Of a DNA stretch of 64,000 nt, positions 10,764 through 23,802 are shown piece by piece (the stretch's first letter is position 1; each line of letters opens with the position of its first letter). The position numbers and the translations under genes are program-made. The stretch comes from Cannabis sativa (Eukaryota; Streptophyta; Magnoliopsida; Rosales; Cannabaceae): contig NC_083607.1 of NCBI RefSeq assembly GCF_029168945.1, forward strand, positions 10,992,001 through 11,056,000. The letters run 5' to 3'. The notes under the pieces were generated by a model. That model ran no database searches. It had not been told where the DNA came from and saw only the letters and a list, made by a program, of their open reading frames with translations.

Positions 10764-11900
10764 ATGCCCGGACACTTCAAGAGGGAATGTCCCCAGCTCC
10801 GACCAGAGGCCCCGAGAGCTCCAGCGATACCCACTCCAGCCAAGGTGTTCGCTATCACGCAGGCTGATGCAGATGCCAGCCCATCAGTTGTCACAGGTCA
10901 GCTTTTTATTAACAACTCGCTTTATTCAGTGCTGTTTGATTCTGGGGCTACACATTCTTACGTGGCGGCCAGAGTCTTTAGTAAATTGGGTAGACCCTTT
11001 GATAGATATGAATCAAGGTTTGGAACCCTGTTACCTGGCGGAGAATTGGTTATCTCCAATAGGTGGATTAGGTCTATGCCGATCAGGATAGATGGTAGAG
11101 AGTTAAGCGCTGATCTGATAGAGATGAGCTTAGTCGAATTTGATATTATTTTAGGAATGGATTTCCTATCTAAATATTCGGCGAGCATTGACTGTAAGAG
11201 GAAGATGGTGGTCTTCCAACCGGAAAGTGAAGAACCGTTTGTATTTGTGGGTTCGGTTCAGGGATCTCGGATCCCGGTGATCTCGGCTGTGTCAGCGAGA
11301 GAATTATTGCACGGCGGGTGCTTAGGGTTTCTGGCCGTGGTGGTGGACACCACTCGGCCAGACACCATTCGGCCTGAGGACATCAGAGTGGTTCGGGAAT
11401 TTTTGGACGTCTTTCCCGAAGAACTTCCAGGGTTACCACCTCAGCGGGAGATCGATTTCGTGATTGACTTGGCACCAGGGGTGGATCCGGTTTCCAAAGC
11501 CCCGTATAGGATGGCTCCAGCTGAACTTAAGGAATTAAAGATTCAACTCCAAGGGTTGCTTGACATAGGGTTCATTCGGCCCAGTGTGTCACCACAGGGA
11601 GCCCCAGTTTTGTTCGTCAAGAAGAAGGATGGATCTATGAGGATGTGCATCGACTACAGGGAATTGAACAAGCTGATGGTGAAGAATAAATATCCATTAC
11701 CTAGGATCGATGATTTGTTCGATCAGCTTCAGGGGAAGACAGTCTTTTCTAAGATTGATCTCCGTTCGGGTTATCATCAGTTGAGAATCCGAGAGGAGGA
11801 CATTCCAAAGACGGCTTTCCGCACTAGGTATGGACATTACGAGTTTCTGGTTATGTCATTCGGACTAACCAATGCTCTGCGGCATTCATGGACACGATGA
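10764..11900 (+). pseudogene. Zinc knuckle, protease and RT of element C
   Basis: Begins within the CCHC knuckle ([14 protein letters not shown]), then protease [11 protein letters not shown], then RT with [35 protein letters not shown] and intact motif [12 protein letters not shown] small indel near 11,875 changes TNAPAAFMD to TNALRHS and shifts the frame. The rest of RT is read from 11,888. Compared with B the protein is almost collinear. Confidence 0.9.
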
Positions 11901-12763
11901 ATAGAGTATTCAAGGATTTCCTCGATATCTGTGTGATTGTGTTTATCGACGACATCCTCGTGTACTCTCAATCAGAAGAGGAGCACGAGTTACATCTTCA
12001 GATGGTACTGCAACGACTTCGAGAACATAAGCTTTACGCCAAGTTCAAGAAATGTGAGTTCTGGTTGTCTCAGGTGTCCTTCCTAGGGCACATTGTGAGT
12101 AAAGATGGGATCAAGGTGGATCCCGGGAAGATTGAATCCGTCAGGGATTGGCCGAGACCGAAGACAGTGACAGAGATCAGAAGCTTCTTGGGTTTAGCTG
12201 GGTACTACCGTAGGTTCGTGGAGGGGTTCTCCAAAATTTCAATGCCCCTAACCGAGCTTACAAAGAAGAATCAGCGATTTATCTGGTCAGACAAATGTGA
12301 AGCTAGCTTTCAGGAGTTGAAGCAGAGATTGATTACTGCTCCGGTGCTAGCTTTGCCTTCGGACAAGGAGAAGTTCGTAGTCTACTGTGACGCATCCAAA
12401 CAGGGTTTGGGGTGCGTATTGATGCAAGCCGATCGGGTTATCGCTTATGCCTCCCGTCAGTTAAAGGATTATGAACAGCGATACCCGACTCATGATTTAG
12501 AATTGGCCGCAGTGGTTTTTGCACTGAAGATTTGGCGGCATTACCTTTACGGGGAGAAGTGTGAGATCTATACCGACCATAAAAGTCTCAAGTATTTCTT
12601 TACTCAGAAAGATTTGAACATGAGACAAAGGCGTTGGTTGGAATTAGTGAAGGATTACGATTGCGAGATCCTCTATCATCCTGGAAAAGCCAATGTAGTG
12701 GCCGATGCCCTGAGCAGAAAGGGTCCCGGGCAAGTAGCAAGCATGGTTCAGATCTCACCTTAG
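11888..12763 (+). pseudogene. RT C-terminus and RNase H of element C
   Basis: Continues RT with the catalytic box [10 protein letters not shown], then thumb ([19 protein letters not shown]) and RNase H ([48 protein letters not shown]). It ends at TAG 12,761-12,763 after VQISP, where B reads through as [12 protein letters not shown], again a C to T change in a Gln codon. The active-site Asp residues are present. Confidence 0.9.
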
Positions 12764-12775
12764 CTAGCAGAGGAT

Positions 12776-13762
12776 ATGGTTAGATCCAGCATTGAGTTTG
12801 TGGTAGGTCAGCTTCACAACTTAACACTGCAATCTGATCTGTTGGAAAGAATAAAGGTCGCTCAGATGACAGATCCAGAGTTAGTGAAAATCCGAGATGA
12901 GGTATTGGCTGGTCAAGCCAAAGACTTTTCAGTGTCAGACAGTGGGATGCTTTTGTATAAAGCCAGGGTTTGTGTTCCGAACAGTGTGGAACTTAGAAAT
13001 GAGATCTTTGAGGAGGCTCATTCTACCCCATATTCTCTGCATCCCGGCACCACCAAGATGTACCAAGATCTGAAACCGTACTTCTGGTGGAGCGGTATGA
13101 AGAAGAATTTGGTAGAATTCGTATCGAGATGCCTCACGTGTCAGCAGATCAAGGCTGAACATCAGAGACCAGCAGGGTTGTTGCAGCCTCTAACCCTACC
13201 AGAATGGAAATGGGAGGATATTACAATGGATTTTGTGGTCGGGTTACCTAGGACCACAGGTTTGCATGATTCCATCTGGGTAGTGGTGGACCGATTTACG
13301 AAATCTGCTCATTTTCTGCCGGTCAGAACAACATTTACAGTGGATCAGTTGGCAGAGTTATATGTCAGGGAGATAGTGAGACTTCACGGGGTACCGAAGT
13401 CTATAGTTTCGGACAGGGATCCGAAATTCACCTCCAAATTTTGGCAAAGTTTGGAACGGGCAATGGGTACGAAGCTAAAATTCAGTACAGCATTCCATCC
13501 TCAGACAGATGGTCAGTCCGAAAGGACAATTCAGATATTGGAGGATATGTTAAGAGCTTGTGTTATGGACTTTGAAGGCTCATGGAGTAAGTATCTACCG
13601 TTGATAGAATTCTCTTACAACAACAGTTATCAGAGTACGATAGGGATGGCTCCCTATGAACTGTTGTACGGTAGGAAATGTAGATCCCCTATCCACTGGG
13701 ATGAGACAGGGGAGAGGAAATACCAGGTCCAGAGTCAGTTCAGCGGACCAATGAGGCGATAG
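12776..13762 (+). pseudogene. Integrase of element C
   Basis: HHCC zinc-binding region ([32 protein letters not shown]) followed by the DDE core ([56 protein letters not shown]). The frame is lost near 13,725-13,765 (QVQSQFSGPMRR is read in place of the [16 protein letters not shown] of B). It is in frame with the RNase H part apart from the TAG at 12,761. Confidence 0.9.
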
Positions 13763-14301
13763 AGAAGATAAAAGCTAGAATACTTGCCTCACAGAGCAGA
13801 CAGAAGAGTTACGCAGATCCGAAACGTAGAGACGTTGAGTTCCAAGTAGGGGAACATGTGTTTTTACGAGTATCTCCGATGAAGGGGATTAAACGTTTCG
13901 GGAAAAGAGGCAAGTTATGCCCTAGATTTACAGGACCTTTCGAGATTCTCGAGAAGATAGGTCAAGTGGCATATCGGTTAGCATTGCCTCCAGCCTTATC
14001 AGCAGTGCACAATGTATTCCATGTCTCAATGTTGAGAAAATACGTTTCAGACCCCTCTCATATACTCAGTTATGAGAGTCTTCAGCTTCAGCCAGACATG
14101 TCATATGAGGAACAACCAGTGCAGATCCTGGATAGGAAGGATAAAGTCCTTCGGAATAAGACCATAGCATTGGTCAAGGTTCTCTGGAGAAACAGTAAGG
14201 TGGAAGAAGCCACCTGGGAGCTTGAGTCAGATATGAGAGCTCAGTATCCGGAGTTATTCAGGTTAGATTTCGGGGACGAAATCCTTTTAAGGGGGGGATA
14301 G
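13763..14301 (+). pseudogene. Integrase C-terminus and chromodomain-like tail of element C
   Basis: The segment after the frameshift contains the GPY/F-type region (FLRVSPMKGIKRFGKRGKL, PRFTGPFEILEKIG, HNVFHVSMLRKYV) and a terminal chromodomain-like stretch (VLRNKTIALVKVLW, EEATWELE). In Tekay-type chromoviruses this tail is thought to steer integration to marked chromatin. It ends just before the PPT. Confidence 0.85.
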
Positions 14302-14302
14302 T
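14289..14302 (+). other. Polypurine tract of element C
   Basis: AAGGGGGGGATAGT lies directly upstream of the 3' LTR (starts 14,303). The matching tract of B is at 19,077-19,090. Confidence 0.85.
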
Positions 14303-16547
14303 TGTAAAGCCCGCTTAGTTAATTTGGAAATTAGCAGTTGTTTATGTTTAATTATGAAATTATTTATAGCTATTTAAATAATTTATTACTGTTAGTTATG
14401 GAATTCAGAAATGCATGATTATGTCATCAGTAGTTGCATATTTTGCATCTCCGGTGCCCGGTATTTTGGAACTCGGCGTTTGGCTCAGTAGAAATCACAA
14501 CTTAGTATGTTAGTATTTTGGGGACGGGTTTTAGACATTGGGAATGTCGGGAATGGCCGGGAATTTAGAATTTCCCAAAAATACCCCTTTAGTTGGATTT
14601 ATGTGATTTTGTGGTGGAGGGGCAAAATGGTCTTTTTGCCCCATTAGTATTTTGTCTTTTATGACTTTATGAAATGAAAAATAAATGTTATTTTATTTAA
14701 TTGTTGGCTGAAATGTAAGTTGATAAGTGGATTTATACTTATTTCTTTATTTTTACAAAACATAACACTTAGAAAAAAAATTACAAAACTTTCAAACACT
14801 CTCTCTCAAGCCTCTCTCTTTTCGGCCCTCTTTGAGCAGCAAGGAGGAAGAGTTTTCCTTAGTGATTCAAGCCATTTTTGTGTTGATTTTATGATCCATA
14901 GTTACTAGTAAGTGGTTCTCATCTCTTCTTTTTATTCTTGATGTTTTTGAGGTGGAAATGGTAGGTTTCATGTTAGTTTGTAAAGCTGTATATTGCTGTG
15001 TGTAATTGTTGTTTCCAGTAGCTTAATTAGGTTTTAAATGGATGGATTATATAGGTTTTAATGCATGCTAGTGGTGTTGTTTAAAGCTTTGAATTTCCTA
15101 TGCAAATATGTGATTTTTGAGTGAAATGGTTCATTTTGTTTCTGTGAAATTGCTAGATGTTCTTGTGTGTTTTCAGAAGCTTATTTATGCTAGATTGAGT
15201 AGAATTAAGCTAGTGGAATGCTTGTTTAGGTGGTTTTGCTCAAGCTTGAGTTTGGAACTCAAAGCTTGAGCTCCAATGGTGATTTTTGTATATGTGTTTT
15301 CTGGGTGGTTTTGAGGCCTTAGATTTGTTCTTTGGGGTGTTTAGAGCAGGTCTAGAAAGTTTGGAACCAATTGGGGTTGAATTGGTCGAGTTATGAAAAT
15401 TTTGGTTGGCTGCCTGCGAGGAACCGGAATTCCGGTTGTGCATCCGGAATTCGGATGAGGGTTCGAATTTTCCAGAACCGGAATTCCGGTTGGGCAACCG
15501 GTCTACCGGTTGGGGAAAATTCAGGGACCCTAGTTTTCCTCGTTTTTATGTTTTTAGGGGTATTGCCATGCTTTTTATCGATAGGGAAACTTTTAGTTCC
15601 TAGTTTTAGTCCCCGGGAAAGTGATTTAGCGTGTCACTTATAGCGTTGTGATTTTTATGGTTTAGGAGCCGATGTCCGCCGCTCAGCTTCAGTTCCAGTC
15701 AGGTTGACCGGCACACCTGAAATCGGAATCCAGGTAAGATTAGTATAACAGTATCCATATGTAGATTACATGTTTAGCGTGCATGTAGGAAGCCTGCTAG
15801 ATTACATTAGTTATGTATATAGGCTTCGAACCATCCAACCCTGTCACGTCGGTACAGGCTGGAGTATGACCAGCAGCCGGAGTATGACCGGTTCGACCGA
15901 TCAGGCTGACATTTGGTTGGTGGTTCAGTGCTATTGACCTATCCCGTCGGTACAGGCTGGAGTATGACAAGCAGCCGGAGTATGACCGGTTCGACCGATC
16001 AGGAGGGTACTTGTCAATAGTACCGTCCCTATGAACGTTCAAAACTCAGTACCATGTTGGACATGGCAGTAGTGGCTCAGTACCATGTTGGACATGGCAG
16101 TAGCGGGACTCAGTATCGTGTTGGACACGGCAGTTAGATTTATGTATGATATTATTATGCTTTTCTTGCGAGTACGTCGACTCACAGTTTATGTTCATGT
16201 GTAGGTAAAGGCAAGGCTATAGCTGATGGACCGTGAGCGAGCTTATGAGATTGTACATGTCGGGGCGGTTAGGCCTGGAGCGTACGATCCTCGGGACAGC
16301 AAGGCCGAATTTTTGTAACTGGTCGTTAGACGACTTTCATTTTGATGTAATAGTTAATCAGTTAAAACTTTTTGTAAAGATTTTTATAATCGGGATCCCG
16401 AGTCTTTTGTAATATGGTTTATAAGTTTAATTAAAAAGCAAAATTTTAATTAATCACGTTTTTTTCCATAAACCTCGTTGATTAGCAACGAGCTGCACAG
16501 TACGTTTAAAAATCACGTAATACGCCTGAGTTAGTTAGGGTGTTACA
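14303..16547 (+). repeat. 3' LTR of element C
   Basis: 2,245 bp, near-identical copy of 7,094-9,339, including the palindrome boxes (15,421-15,515), the repeated 57 bp module (15,847-15,997) and the triple hairpin unit (16,045-16,135). Differences by eye are single bases and a few 1-3 bp indels. Confidence 0.92.
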
Positions 16548-16552
16548 CTCAG

Positions 16553-19076
16553 TAAGAAAAGCATAATAATACTCTTACATAAACCTAACTGCCGTGTCCA
16601 ACACGATACTGGGTCCCGCTACTGCCATGTCCAACATGGTACTGAGCCACTACTGCCATGTCCAACATGGTACTGAGTTCTCAACGTTCACAGGGACGGT
16701 ACTATTGACAAGTATCCTCCTGATCAGTCGAACCGGTCATACTCCGGCTGCTCGTCATACTCCAGCCTGTACCGACGGGATAGGTCAATAGTACGGAACC
16801 ACCAACCAAGTGCCAGGCTGATCGGTCGAACCGGTCATACTCCGGCTGCTGGTGATTCTCCAGCCTGTACCGACGTGGCAGGGTTGGATGGTTCAAAGCC
16901 AACATACATAACTAATGTAATCTAATAGGCTTCCTACATGCACGCTAAACATGTAATCTACATATGCATACTGTTATACTAATCTTACCTGGATTCCGAA
17001 TTCAGGTGTCTTGGGTCAACTTTATTTGGAACTTTAGCTGAGCGGCGGATTACAGGCTCCTAAACCATAAAAATCACAACACTATATGTGACACGCTAAA
17101 TCACTTCCCGGGGACTAAAACTAGGAACTAAAAGTTTCCCTATCGATAAAAAGCATGGCAATACCCCTTAAAACATAAAAACGAGGAAAAAGACGGGTTC
17201 TGAAAATTCCCCAACCGGTAGACCGGTTGCCCAACCGGAATTCCGGTTCTGGGAATTACTGGACCCTCATCCGGAATTCCGGTTGCACAACCGGAATTCC
17301 GGTTCCTCGCAGGAACTTTTCAAAAATTCCTAACTCACTCAAATCAAACCCAATTCAAACCAAACTTTCCAGACCTGCTCTAAATACCCCAAAGAACATT
17401 TTCAAAGCATCAAAATAGCCCAGAAACCTCAGATACAAAATTTGCCATTAAAGCTCAAGCTTTGAGTTCTAAACTCAAACTTGAGTAAATCCCACAAACA
17501 TGCATTTAAACCTGGTTAATTCTACTTAAATATGCATGATTAAGCTTCTGAAAACAAACAAAAACAACAGCAACAACACAGTAACAGATTACACAACATT
17601 TCCTCAAAATCACATATTTTACAAGAAAACTCAAAGCTTTGCACAACCTATCTAACATGCTTTCAAAACCACTTAAGTAACCCTAATCTAACAAGCTTTA
17701 AACTATAGAAATCAAGACAAACTTACAGCAGCCACAGCAACTAACAATTAAGCATGCATCAACATATTCTCATCATTTCTTTTCTAAAATTACAAAAAGA
17801 AAGGTTTAGGAACTTTACCAAGAATTTGAAGAACACTTAGATTGAGGAAAAATTAGCTTTGAAATCAAAAATTCCAGCCCTTGAACACCCTTCAGCCGAG
17901 AGAACAAGAGAGGAAAAGAGAGAGAGAGCTTGAGAGCTTTTCCTTGAAAAATTTCTAACTTTTCTAACTTATGATTTTTTGTAAAATGAAAAATGAATAA
18001 TGACACCTAGTATAAACCCATTTCAGCCAAATAAACCAACAAATAAATATTTATTTCATTTAATAAACTCACATAAGACAAAACACTAATGGGGCAAAAA
18101 GACCATTTTGCCCCTCCACCATAAAACCACATAAATCAAACTAAAGGGTGTTGCTATATTTATAATTACTACGCAAGTGCACGCAATCAAGTAGTATACT
18201 CACGCAAGTGAGGTCGAACCACAGGGAATTGGATTAATTACTACTAAACTATACTTATAATTCTATTTGGCAAATCAAAAGTATTTATGATTGAAAAAGG
18301 AAGAAAGAAATTCAAGAAACTTAAAGAAACAAGTGAATATTAATCAAGATGAGAGAATAGGGAGACGAATCCTGTTGTTAAGTTACCAATGTTAATGTCT
18401 AATTGATATCCTTCTCTTGAAGTGAATGACAGATTATAAATTAACCTAGCTCTTTTCAGATCTTCTAGGTTCTAAATCTCATGCTCTCTAATTAATCTCT
18501 TAATTAAACTAACATGAAATCAGCATTAAGCAATAATCTAAATGTCACAAAGGCTATGTAAATACTTTCGTTTCACATCAAAACCTAGACTATCCAATTT
18601 TAGCATTCTCAATTCTCACTTTTCAGATTTCGAATTGAGATCATAAAACATGTAAAAGGTGATCAATCTTACACATGGAAATTAAACACAAATATGAATA
18701 GTGTTCACAATCAAGATGGAGGAATGGCAATTATTCATTATCTAGGAAAAACTTAAACAACATTCATCATTCTCCCTAAATAGGAGTTTAGTTCAAAACA
18801 TCCATAATCAAATCCATAATTAACATTGAAATAGAAAAGAACATAGAAAAATTAAAGAGAAGAGAAAGAACTAGTTGAAGCAATTGATCCGGGTCGCCAC
18901 AAGCCGCTCTTCTAGCCTCCTTCTTTGTTTCTAGGGTTCCAATTCTGAATAACATAACTATGCATTTCTGAATTCCATAAATAACAGTATAATAAATTAT
19001 TTAAATAGCTATAAATAATTTTCATAATTAATCAAATTAACTGATAATTTCCAAATTAAACTAAGCGGGCTTTACA
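16553..19076 (-). repeat. 3' LTR of element B, main fragment with a replaced segment
   Basis: This continues the LTR interrupted at 7,093. It matches 24,430-26,308 of the 5' LTR except between 18,149 and 18,944, where about 796 bp of unrelated sequence replace about 155 bp (26,022-26,176 of the intact LTR). It ends GCGGGCTTTACA at 19,076. Confidence 0.88.
18149..18944. repeat. Unclassified ~0.8 kb segment replacing part of B's 3' LTR
   Basis: Begins TGTTGCTATATTTATAATTA and ends CTAGGGTTCCAATT. It has no ORF, no clear terminal repeats and no duplication at its edges, and coincides with loss of 155 bp of LTR. Near its left edge are repeated ACGCAAGTG motifs and GGTCGAACCACAGGG. It may be part of another dispersed repeat captured during repair; I cannot name the family. 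Confidence 0.6.
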
Positions 19077-19090
19077 ACTATCCCCCCCTT
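19077..19090 (-). other. Polypurine tract of element B
   Basis: Read on the minus strand AAGGGGGGGATAGT, immediately before the 3' LTR start TGTAAAGC. Same sequence as in C. Confidence 0.85.
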
Positions 19091-19596
19091 AAAAGGATTT
19101 CGTCTTTGAAATCTAACCTGAATAACTCTGGATATTGAGCTCTCATATCTGACTCTAGCTCCCAGGTGGCTTCTTCCACCTTACTGTTTCTCCAGAGAAC
19201 CTTGACCAACGCTATGGTCTTATTCCGAAGGACTTTATCCTTTCTATCCAGGATCTGCACTGGCTGTTCCTCATAAGTCATGTCTGGCTGTAGCTCAAGA
19301 CTCTCATAACTGAGTATATGAGAGGGATCTGAAACGTATTTTCTCAACATCGAGACATGGAATACGTTGTGAACTGCTGATAAGGCTGGAGGCAATGCTA
19401 ACCGATATGCCACTTGACCTATCTTCTCGAGAATCTCGAAAGGTCCTGTAAATCTAGGGCACAACTTGCCTCTTTTCCCGAAACGTTTAATCCCCTTCAT
19501 CGGAGATACCCGTAAGAACACATGTTCCCCTACTTGGAACTCAACATCTCGGCGTTTCGGATCTGCGTAACTCTTACATGCCTTTCTGTGAGGCAA
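19078..19596 (-). pseudogene. Integrase C-terminus and chromodomain-like tail of element B
   Basis: Contains FLRVSPMKGIKRFGKRGKL, PRFTGPFEILEKIG, HNVFHVSMLRKYV and the chromodomain-like end VLRNKTIALVKVLW / EEATWELE. It is out of frame with the main integrase ORF, which ends ...LASQKGM at 19,574; a small indel near 19,575-19,600 separates them. Otherwise almost identical to C. Confidence 0.85.
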
Positions 19597-21139
19597 GCAT
19601 TCTAGCTTTTATCTTCTCTATTGCCTCATTGGTCCGCTGCACTGACTCTGGACCTAGATATTTCCTCTCCCCTGTCTCATCCCAGTGGATAGGGGATCTA
19701 CATTTCCTACCGTATAACTGTTCATAGGGAGCCATCCCTATCGTACTCTGATAACTGTTGTTGTACGAAAATTCTATCAACGGTAGATACTTATTCCATG
19801 AGCCTTCAAAATCCATAACACAGGCTCTCAACATGTCCTCCAATATCTGAATTGTCCTTTCGGACTGACCATCTGTCTGAGGATGGAATGCTGTACTAAA
19901 TTTTAGCTTTGTACCCATTGCCCGTTGCAAACTTTGCCAAAATTTGGAGGTGAATTTCGGATCCCTGTCCGAAACTATAGACTTCGGTACCCCGTGAAGT
20001 CTTACTATCTCTCTGACATACAGTTCTGCCAACTGATCCACTGAAAATGTTGTTCTAACCGGCAGAAAATGAGCAGATTTCCTAAATCGATCCACCACTA
20101 CCCAGATGGAATCAAATAAACCCGTGGTCCTAGGTAACCCGACCACAAAATCCATCGTGATATCTTCCCATTTCCATTCTGGTAGGGATAGAGGTTGCAA
20201 CAACCCTGCTGGTCTCTGATGTTCAGCCTTAATCTGCTGACAAGTGAGGCATCTCGATCCGAATTCTACCAAATTCTTCTTCATACCGCTCCACCAGAAG
20301 TACGGTTTCAAATCTTGGTACATCTTAGTGGTGCCGGGATGCAGAGAATACGGGGTAGAGTGAGCCTCCTCAAAGATCTCATTTCTAAGTTCCACACTGT
20401 TCGGAACACAAACCCTGGCTTTATACAAAAGCATCCCACTGTCTGACACTGAAAAGTCCTTGGCTTGACCAGCCAACACCTCATCTCGGACCTTTACTAA
20501 CTGCGGATGCGTCATCTGAGCGATTTTTATTCTTTCCAGCAGATCAGATTGCAGCGTTAAGTTGTGAAGCTGACCTACCACCAACTCAATGCTGGATCTA
20601 ACCATATCCTCTGCTAGCTGAGGTGAGATCTGAACCATACTAGCTACTTGCCCGGGACCCTTTCTGCTCAGGGCATCTGCCACTACATTGGCTTTTCCGG
20701 GGTGATAGAGGATCTCACAATCGTAGTCCTTCACTAATTCCAACCAACGCCTTTGTCTCATATTCAAATCCTTCTGAGTAAAGAAATACTTGAGACTTTT
20801 ATGGTCGGTATAGATTTCACACTTCTCCCCGTAAAGGTAATGCCGCCAAATCTTCAATGCAAAAACCACTGCGGCCAACTCTAGATCATGAGTCGGGTAT
20901 CGCTGTTCATAATCCTTTAACTGACGGGAGGCATAAGCGATGACCCGATCGGCTTGCATCAATACACACCCCAAACCCTGTTTGGATGCGTCGCAATATA
21001 CTACGAACTTCTCCTTGTCCGAAGGCAAAGCTAGCACTGGAGCGGTAATCAACCTCTGCTTTAGCTCCTGAAAGCTAGCTTCGCACTTGTCTGACCAAAT
21101 AAATCGCTGATTCTTCTTTGTAATTTCGGTTAGGGGCAT
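19574..21139 (-). pseudogene. RNase H and integrase of element B
   Basis: 521 residues open from [13 protein letters not shown]. RNase H ([28 protein letters not shown]), then HHCC region ([22 protein letters not shown]), then DDE core ([46 protein letters not shown]). Unlike C it reads through [14 protein letters not shown] at the Tyr codon of the GYYRRF motif, near 21,174, cuts it from the RT part. It is the better preserved of the two family copies here. Confidence 0.9.
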
Positions 21140-21175
21140 TGAAATTTTGGAGAACCCTTCGACGAACCTACGGTA

Positions 21176-22618
21176 TTACCCAGCTAAACCTAAGAAGCTT
21201 CTGATCTCTGTCACTGTCTTCGGTCTCGGCCAATCCCTGACGGATTCAATCTTCCCGGGATCCACCTTGATCCCATCTTTGCTCACAATGTGCCCTAGGA
21301 AGGACACTTGAGATAACCAGAACTCACATTTCTTGAACTTGGCATAAAGCTTATGTTCTCGAAGTCGTTGCAGTACCATCTGAAGATGTAACTCATGCTC
21401 CTCTTCTGATTGAGAGTACACGAGGATGTCGTCGATAAACACAATCACACAGATATCGAGGAAATCCTTGAATACTCTATTCATCAGGTCCATGAATGCT
21501 GCAGGAGCATTGGTTAGTCCGAATGACATAACCAGAAATTCGTAATGTCCATACCTAGTGCGGAAAGCCGTCTTTGGAATGTCCTCCTCTCGGATTCTCA
21601 ACTGATGATAACCCGAACGGAGATCAATCTTAGAAAAGACTGTCTTCCCCTGAAGCTGATCGAACAAGTCATCGATCCTAGGTAATGGATATTTATTCTT
21701 CACCGTCAGCTTGTTCAATTCCCTGTAGTCGATGCACATCCTCATAGATCCATCCTTCTTCTTGACGAATAAAATTGGGGCTCCCCAGGGTGACACACTG
21801 GGCCGAATGAACCCTATGTCAAGCAACCCTTGGAGCTGAATCTTTAATTCCTTAAGTTCAGCTGGAGCCATTCTGTACGGGGCTTTGGAAACCGGTTCCA
21901 CCCCTGGTGCCAAGTCAATCACGAAATCAATCTCCCGCTGAGGTGGTAACCCTGGAAGTTCTTCGGGAAAAACATCCAAAAATTCCCGAACTACTTTGAT
22001 GTCCTCTGGCCGAATGGTGTCTGGCCGAGTGGTGTCCACCACCACGGCCAGAAACCCTAAGCAACCGCCGTGCAACAACTCTCTAGCTGACATGGCCGAA
22101 ATCACCGGGATCCGAGATCCCTGAACTGAACCAACAAATACAAACGGTTCTTCACTTTCCGGTTGGAAGATCACCATCTTCGTTTTACAATCAATGCTCG
22201 CCGAATATTTAGATAGGAAATCCATTCCTAAAATAATATCGAATTCGACTAAACTCATCTCTATCAGATCAGCACTTAACTCTCTACCATCTATCCTGAT
22301 CGGCATAGACCTAATCCACCTATTGGAGATAACCAATTCTCCGCCAGGTAACAGGGTTCCAAACCCTGATTCATATCTATCATGCGGTCTACCCAATTTA
22401 TTAAAGACTCTGGCCGCCACATAAGAATGTGTAGCCCCAGAATCAAACAGCACTGAATATAGCGAGTTGTTAATAGAAAGCTGACTTGTGACAACTGATG
22501 GGCTGGCATCTACATCAGCCTGAGTAATAGCGAACACCCTGGCTGGAGTGGGTATCGCTGGAGCTCTCAGTGCCTCTGGTCGGAGCTGGGGACAGTCCCT
22601 CTTGAAGTGTCCGGGCAT
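21176..22618 (-). pseudogene. Zinc knuckle, protease and RT of element B
   Basis: 480 residues: partial CCHC knuckle (MPGHFKRDC), protease [13 protein letters not shown] with intact motif [23 protein letters not shown] and catalytic box [10 protein letters not shown]. It ends in TAA directly after FLGLAG, where the family reads [10 protein letters not shown]; a Tyr codon has become a stop. RT active-site residues are complete. Confidence 0.9.
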
Positions 22619-23802
22619 GCCACAGTGAAAGCATCCCTAACCTTTGCACTCACCCCGATGGTGCCTCTTGCAGCTAGGGCACTCGGGATAGGAGAATCGG
22701 GTCTCAGTACCACCAGGACGACTCCCTGCGTTGCAGTTCCCGGAACCTCTTGTTCTGACTCGAGCCACCGGAAGCAGTGGGTGCTCTCTTCCTCTGGTCA
22801 ATCGCCGAACCACTACTCCCCCTGCTAAAGCCTGATGCAGGAGGGGTAGGAGCCCCGCCACTCACCGGAGTACTGGCTGACTCTGACATGCACCCAACTG
22901 CGCCCTCAGCACGCAGTGCCTTCTCCACCATCTGAGCATAGGTGGTGCTGTCGTCCGTGGTAATCATCAAGTCATGCCTAATCCTGGCATTCAACCCGTC
23001 CAGATACTTCTCCTTCTTGCTGAAGTCGGTCGGCACAATTCCCGAGGCTAACCTCGCCAACCGGTCAAACTGAGTAGTATACTCGGTGACGCTCATGTTC
23101 TCACGCTGAGTCAGGTGAGCGAACTCTTTCCTCTTGGCGCTTCTGACCGCCTCGTTGTAGTACTTTGCATTAAAGAGTTCCTGGAACCTTTCCCAGGTCA
23201 TGGTGGTGACGTCATGGATCTGAGACACCATGTCCCACCAGACCAGCGCGTCCTCCTGGAACTGGAATCTGGCGCACACCACTCTGTCGTTACCGGTGAC
23301 ACCCATGAAGTTCAGTATCTTGGTGATCACCGTTAGCCACTGTTCGGCTTTCATCACGTCCGGACCTCCCAAGAAAACCGGAGGTGCTTGCTTCCGAAAC
23401 CGCTCATACAGAGGTTCCAATCTATGGGCCGCCACCATTATCTCGGCACAGGCGGCGAGGGCGAGGTGCCACAGCGGAACTACGGCACCGGGCTGCAGGA
23501 GCACCCTGCTGTCTCAACCTCTGAATCTCGAGGTCTTGCTCTTCTATCCGGGCTTGCATCTCCGCAAACCGTAACTCCCAATTCTGGGCTCCCTGATCGG
23601 CTGGGGGAACCTGGGCAGCCTGTGGTGGGTTCTCATCACCCCGACCACGAGCTCTGCCTCGGGGACCTCTACCTCGGCCCCTAACAGGTGGGGGAAACTG
23701 AGCTCCCTGTCCTTGGTTCGACCCTACGGAGTTGCCCTGACTCCTGGTAGTCCGCCTGGCGTCCATCTGATTAGAACCGCCTACGAAACCAAGAGTTGGC
23801 AT
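22619..23802 (-). pseudogene. gag of element B (frameshifted)
   Basis: Start is at MDARRTTRSQGN (ATG complement 23,764-23,766) or the in-frame upstream Met at 23,802. RG-rich basic stretch, heptad-like QARIEEQDLEIQRLRQQ, then gag core (RFRKQAPPVFLGG, QFQEDALVWWDMV, MSVTEYTTQFDRLARL). Frames change near 23,440-23,500 and 22,620-22,710, so Gag and knuckle are not on one frame. Confidence 0.85.

Larger units (their letters stand above)
7094..16547 (+). mobile_element. Ty3 chromovirus-like retrotransposon C, inserted in the 3' LTR of B
   Basis: Plus-strand element of about 9.45 kb with LTRs at 7,094-9,339 and 14,303-16,547 and a perfect 5 bp TSD CTCAG (7,089-7,093; 16,548-16,552). It belongs to the same family as B: LTR ends, PBS and proteins match closely, in the opposite orientation. 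LTRs differ at roughly twenty positions by eye (about 1%), so the insertion is recent. gag-pol is broken by at least two stops and several frameshifts. Confidence 0.93.

Noticed and set aside
13164..13420. Long shadow ORFs opposite pol in elements A, B and C
   Set aside because: They mirror integrase or protease on the other strand, recur wherever those domains occur, and have no motifs of their own.
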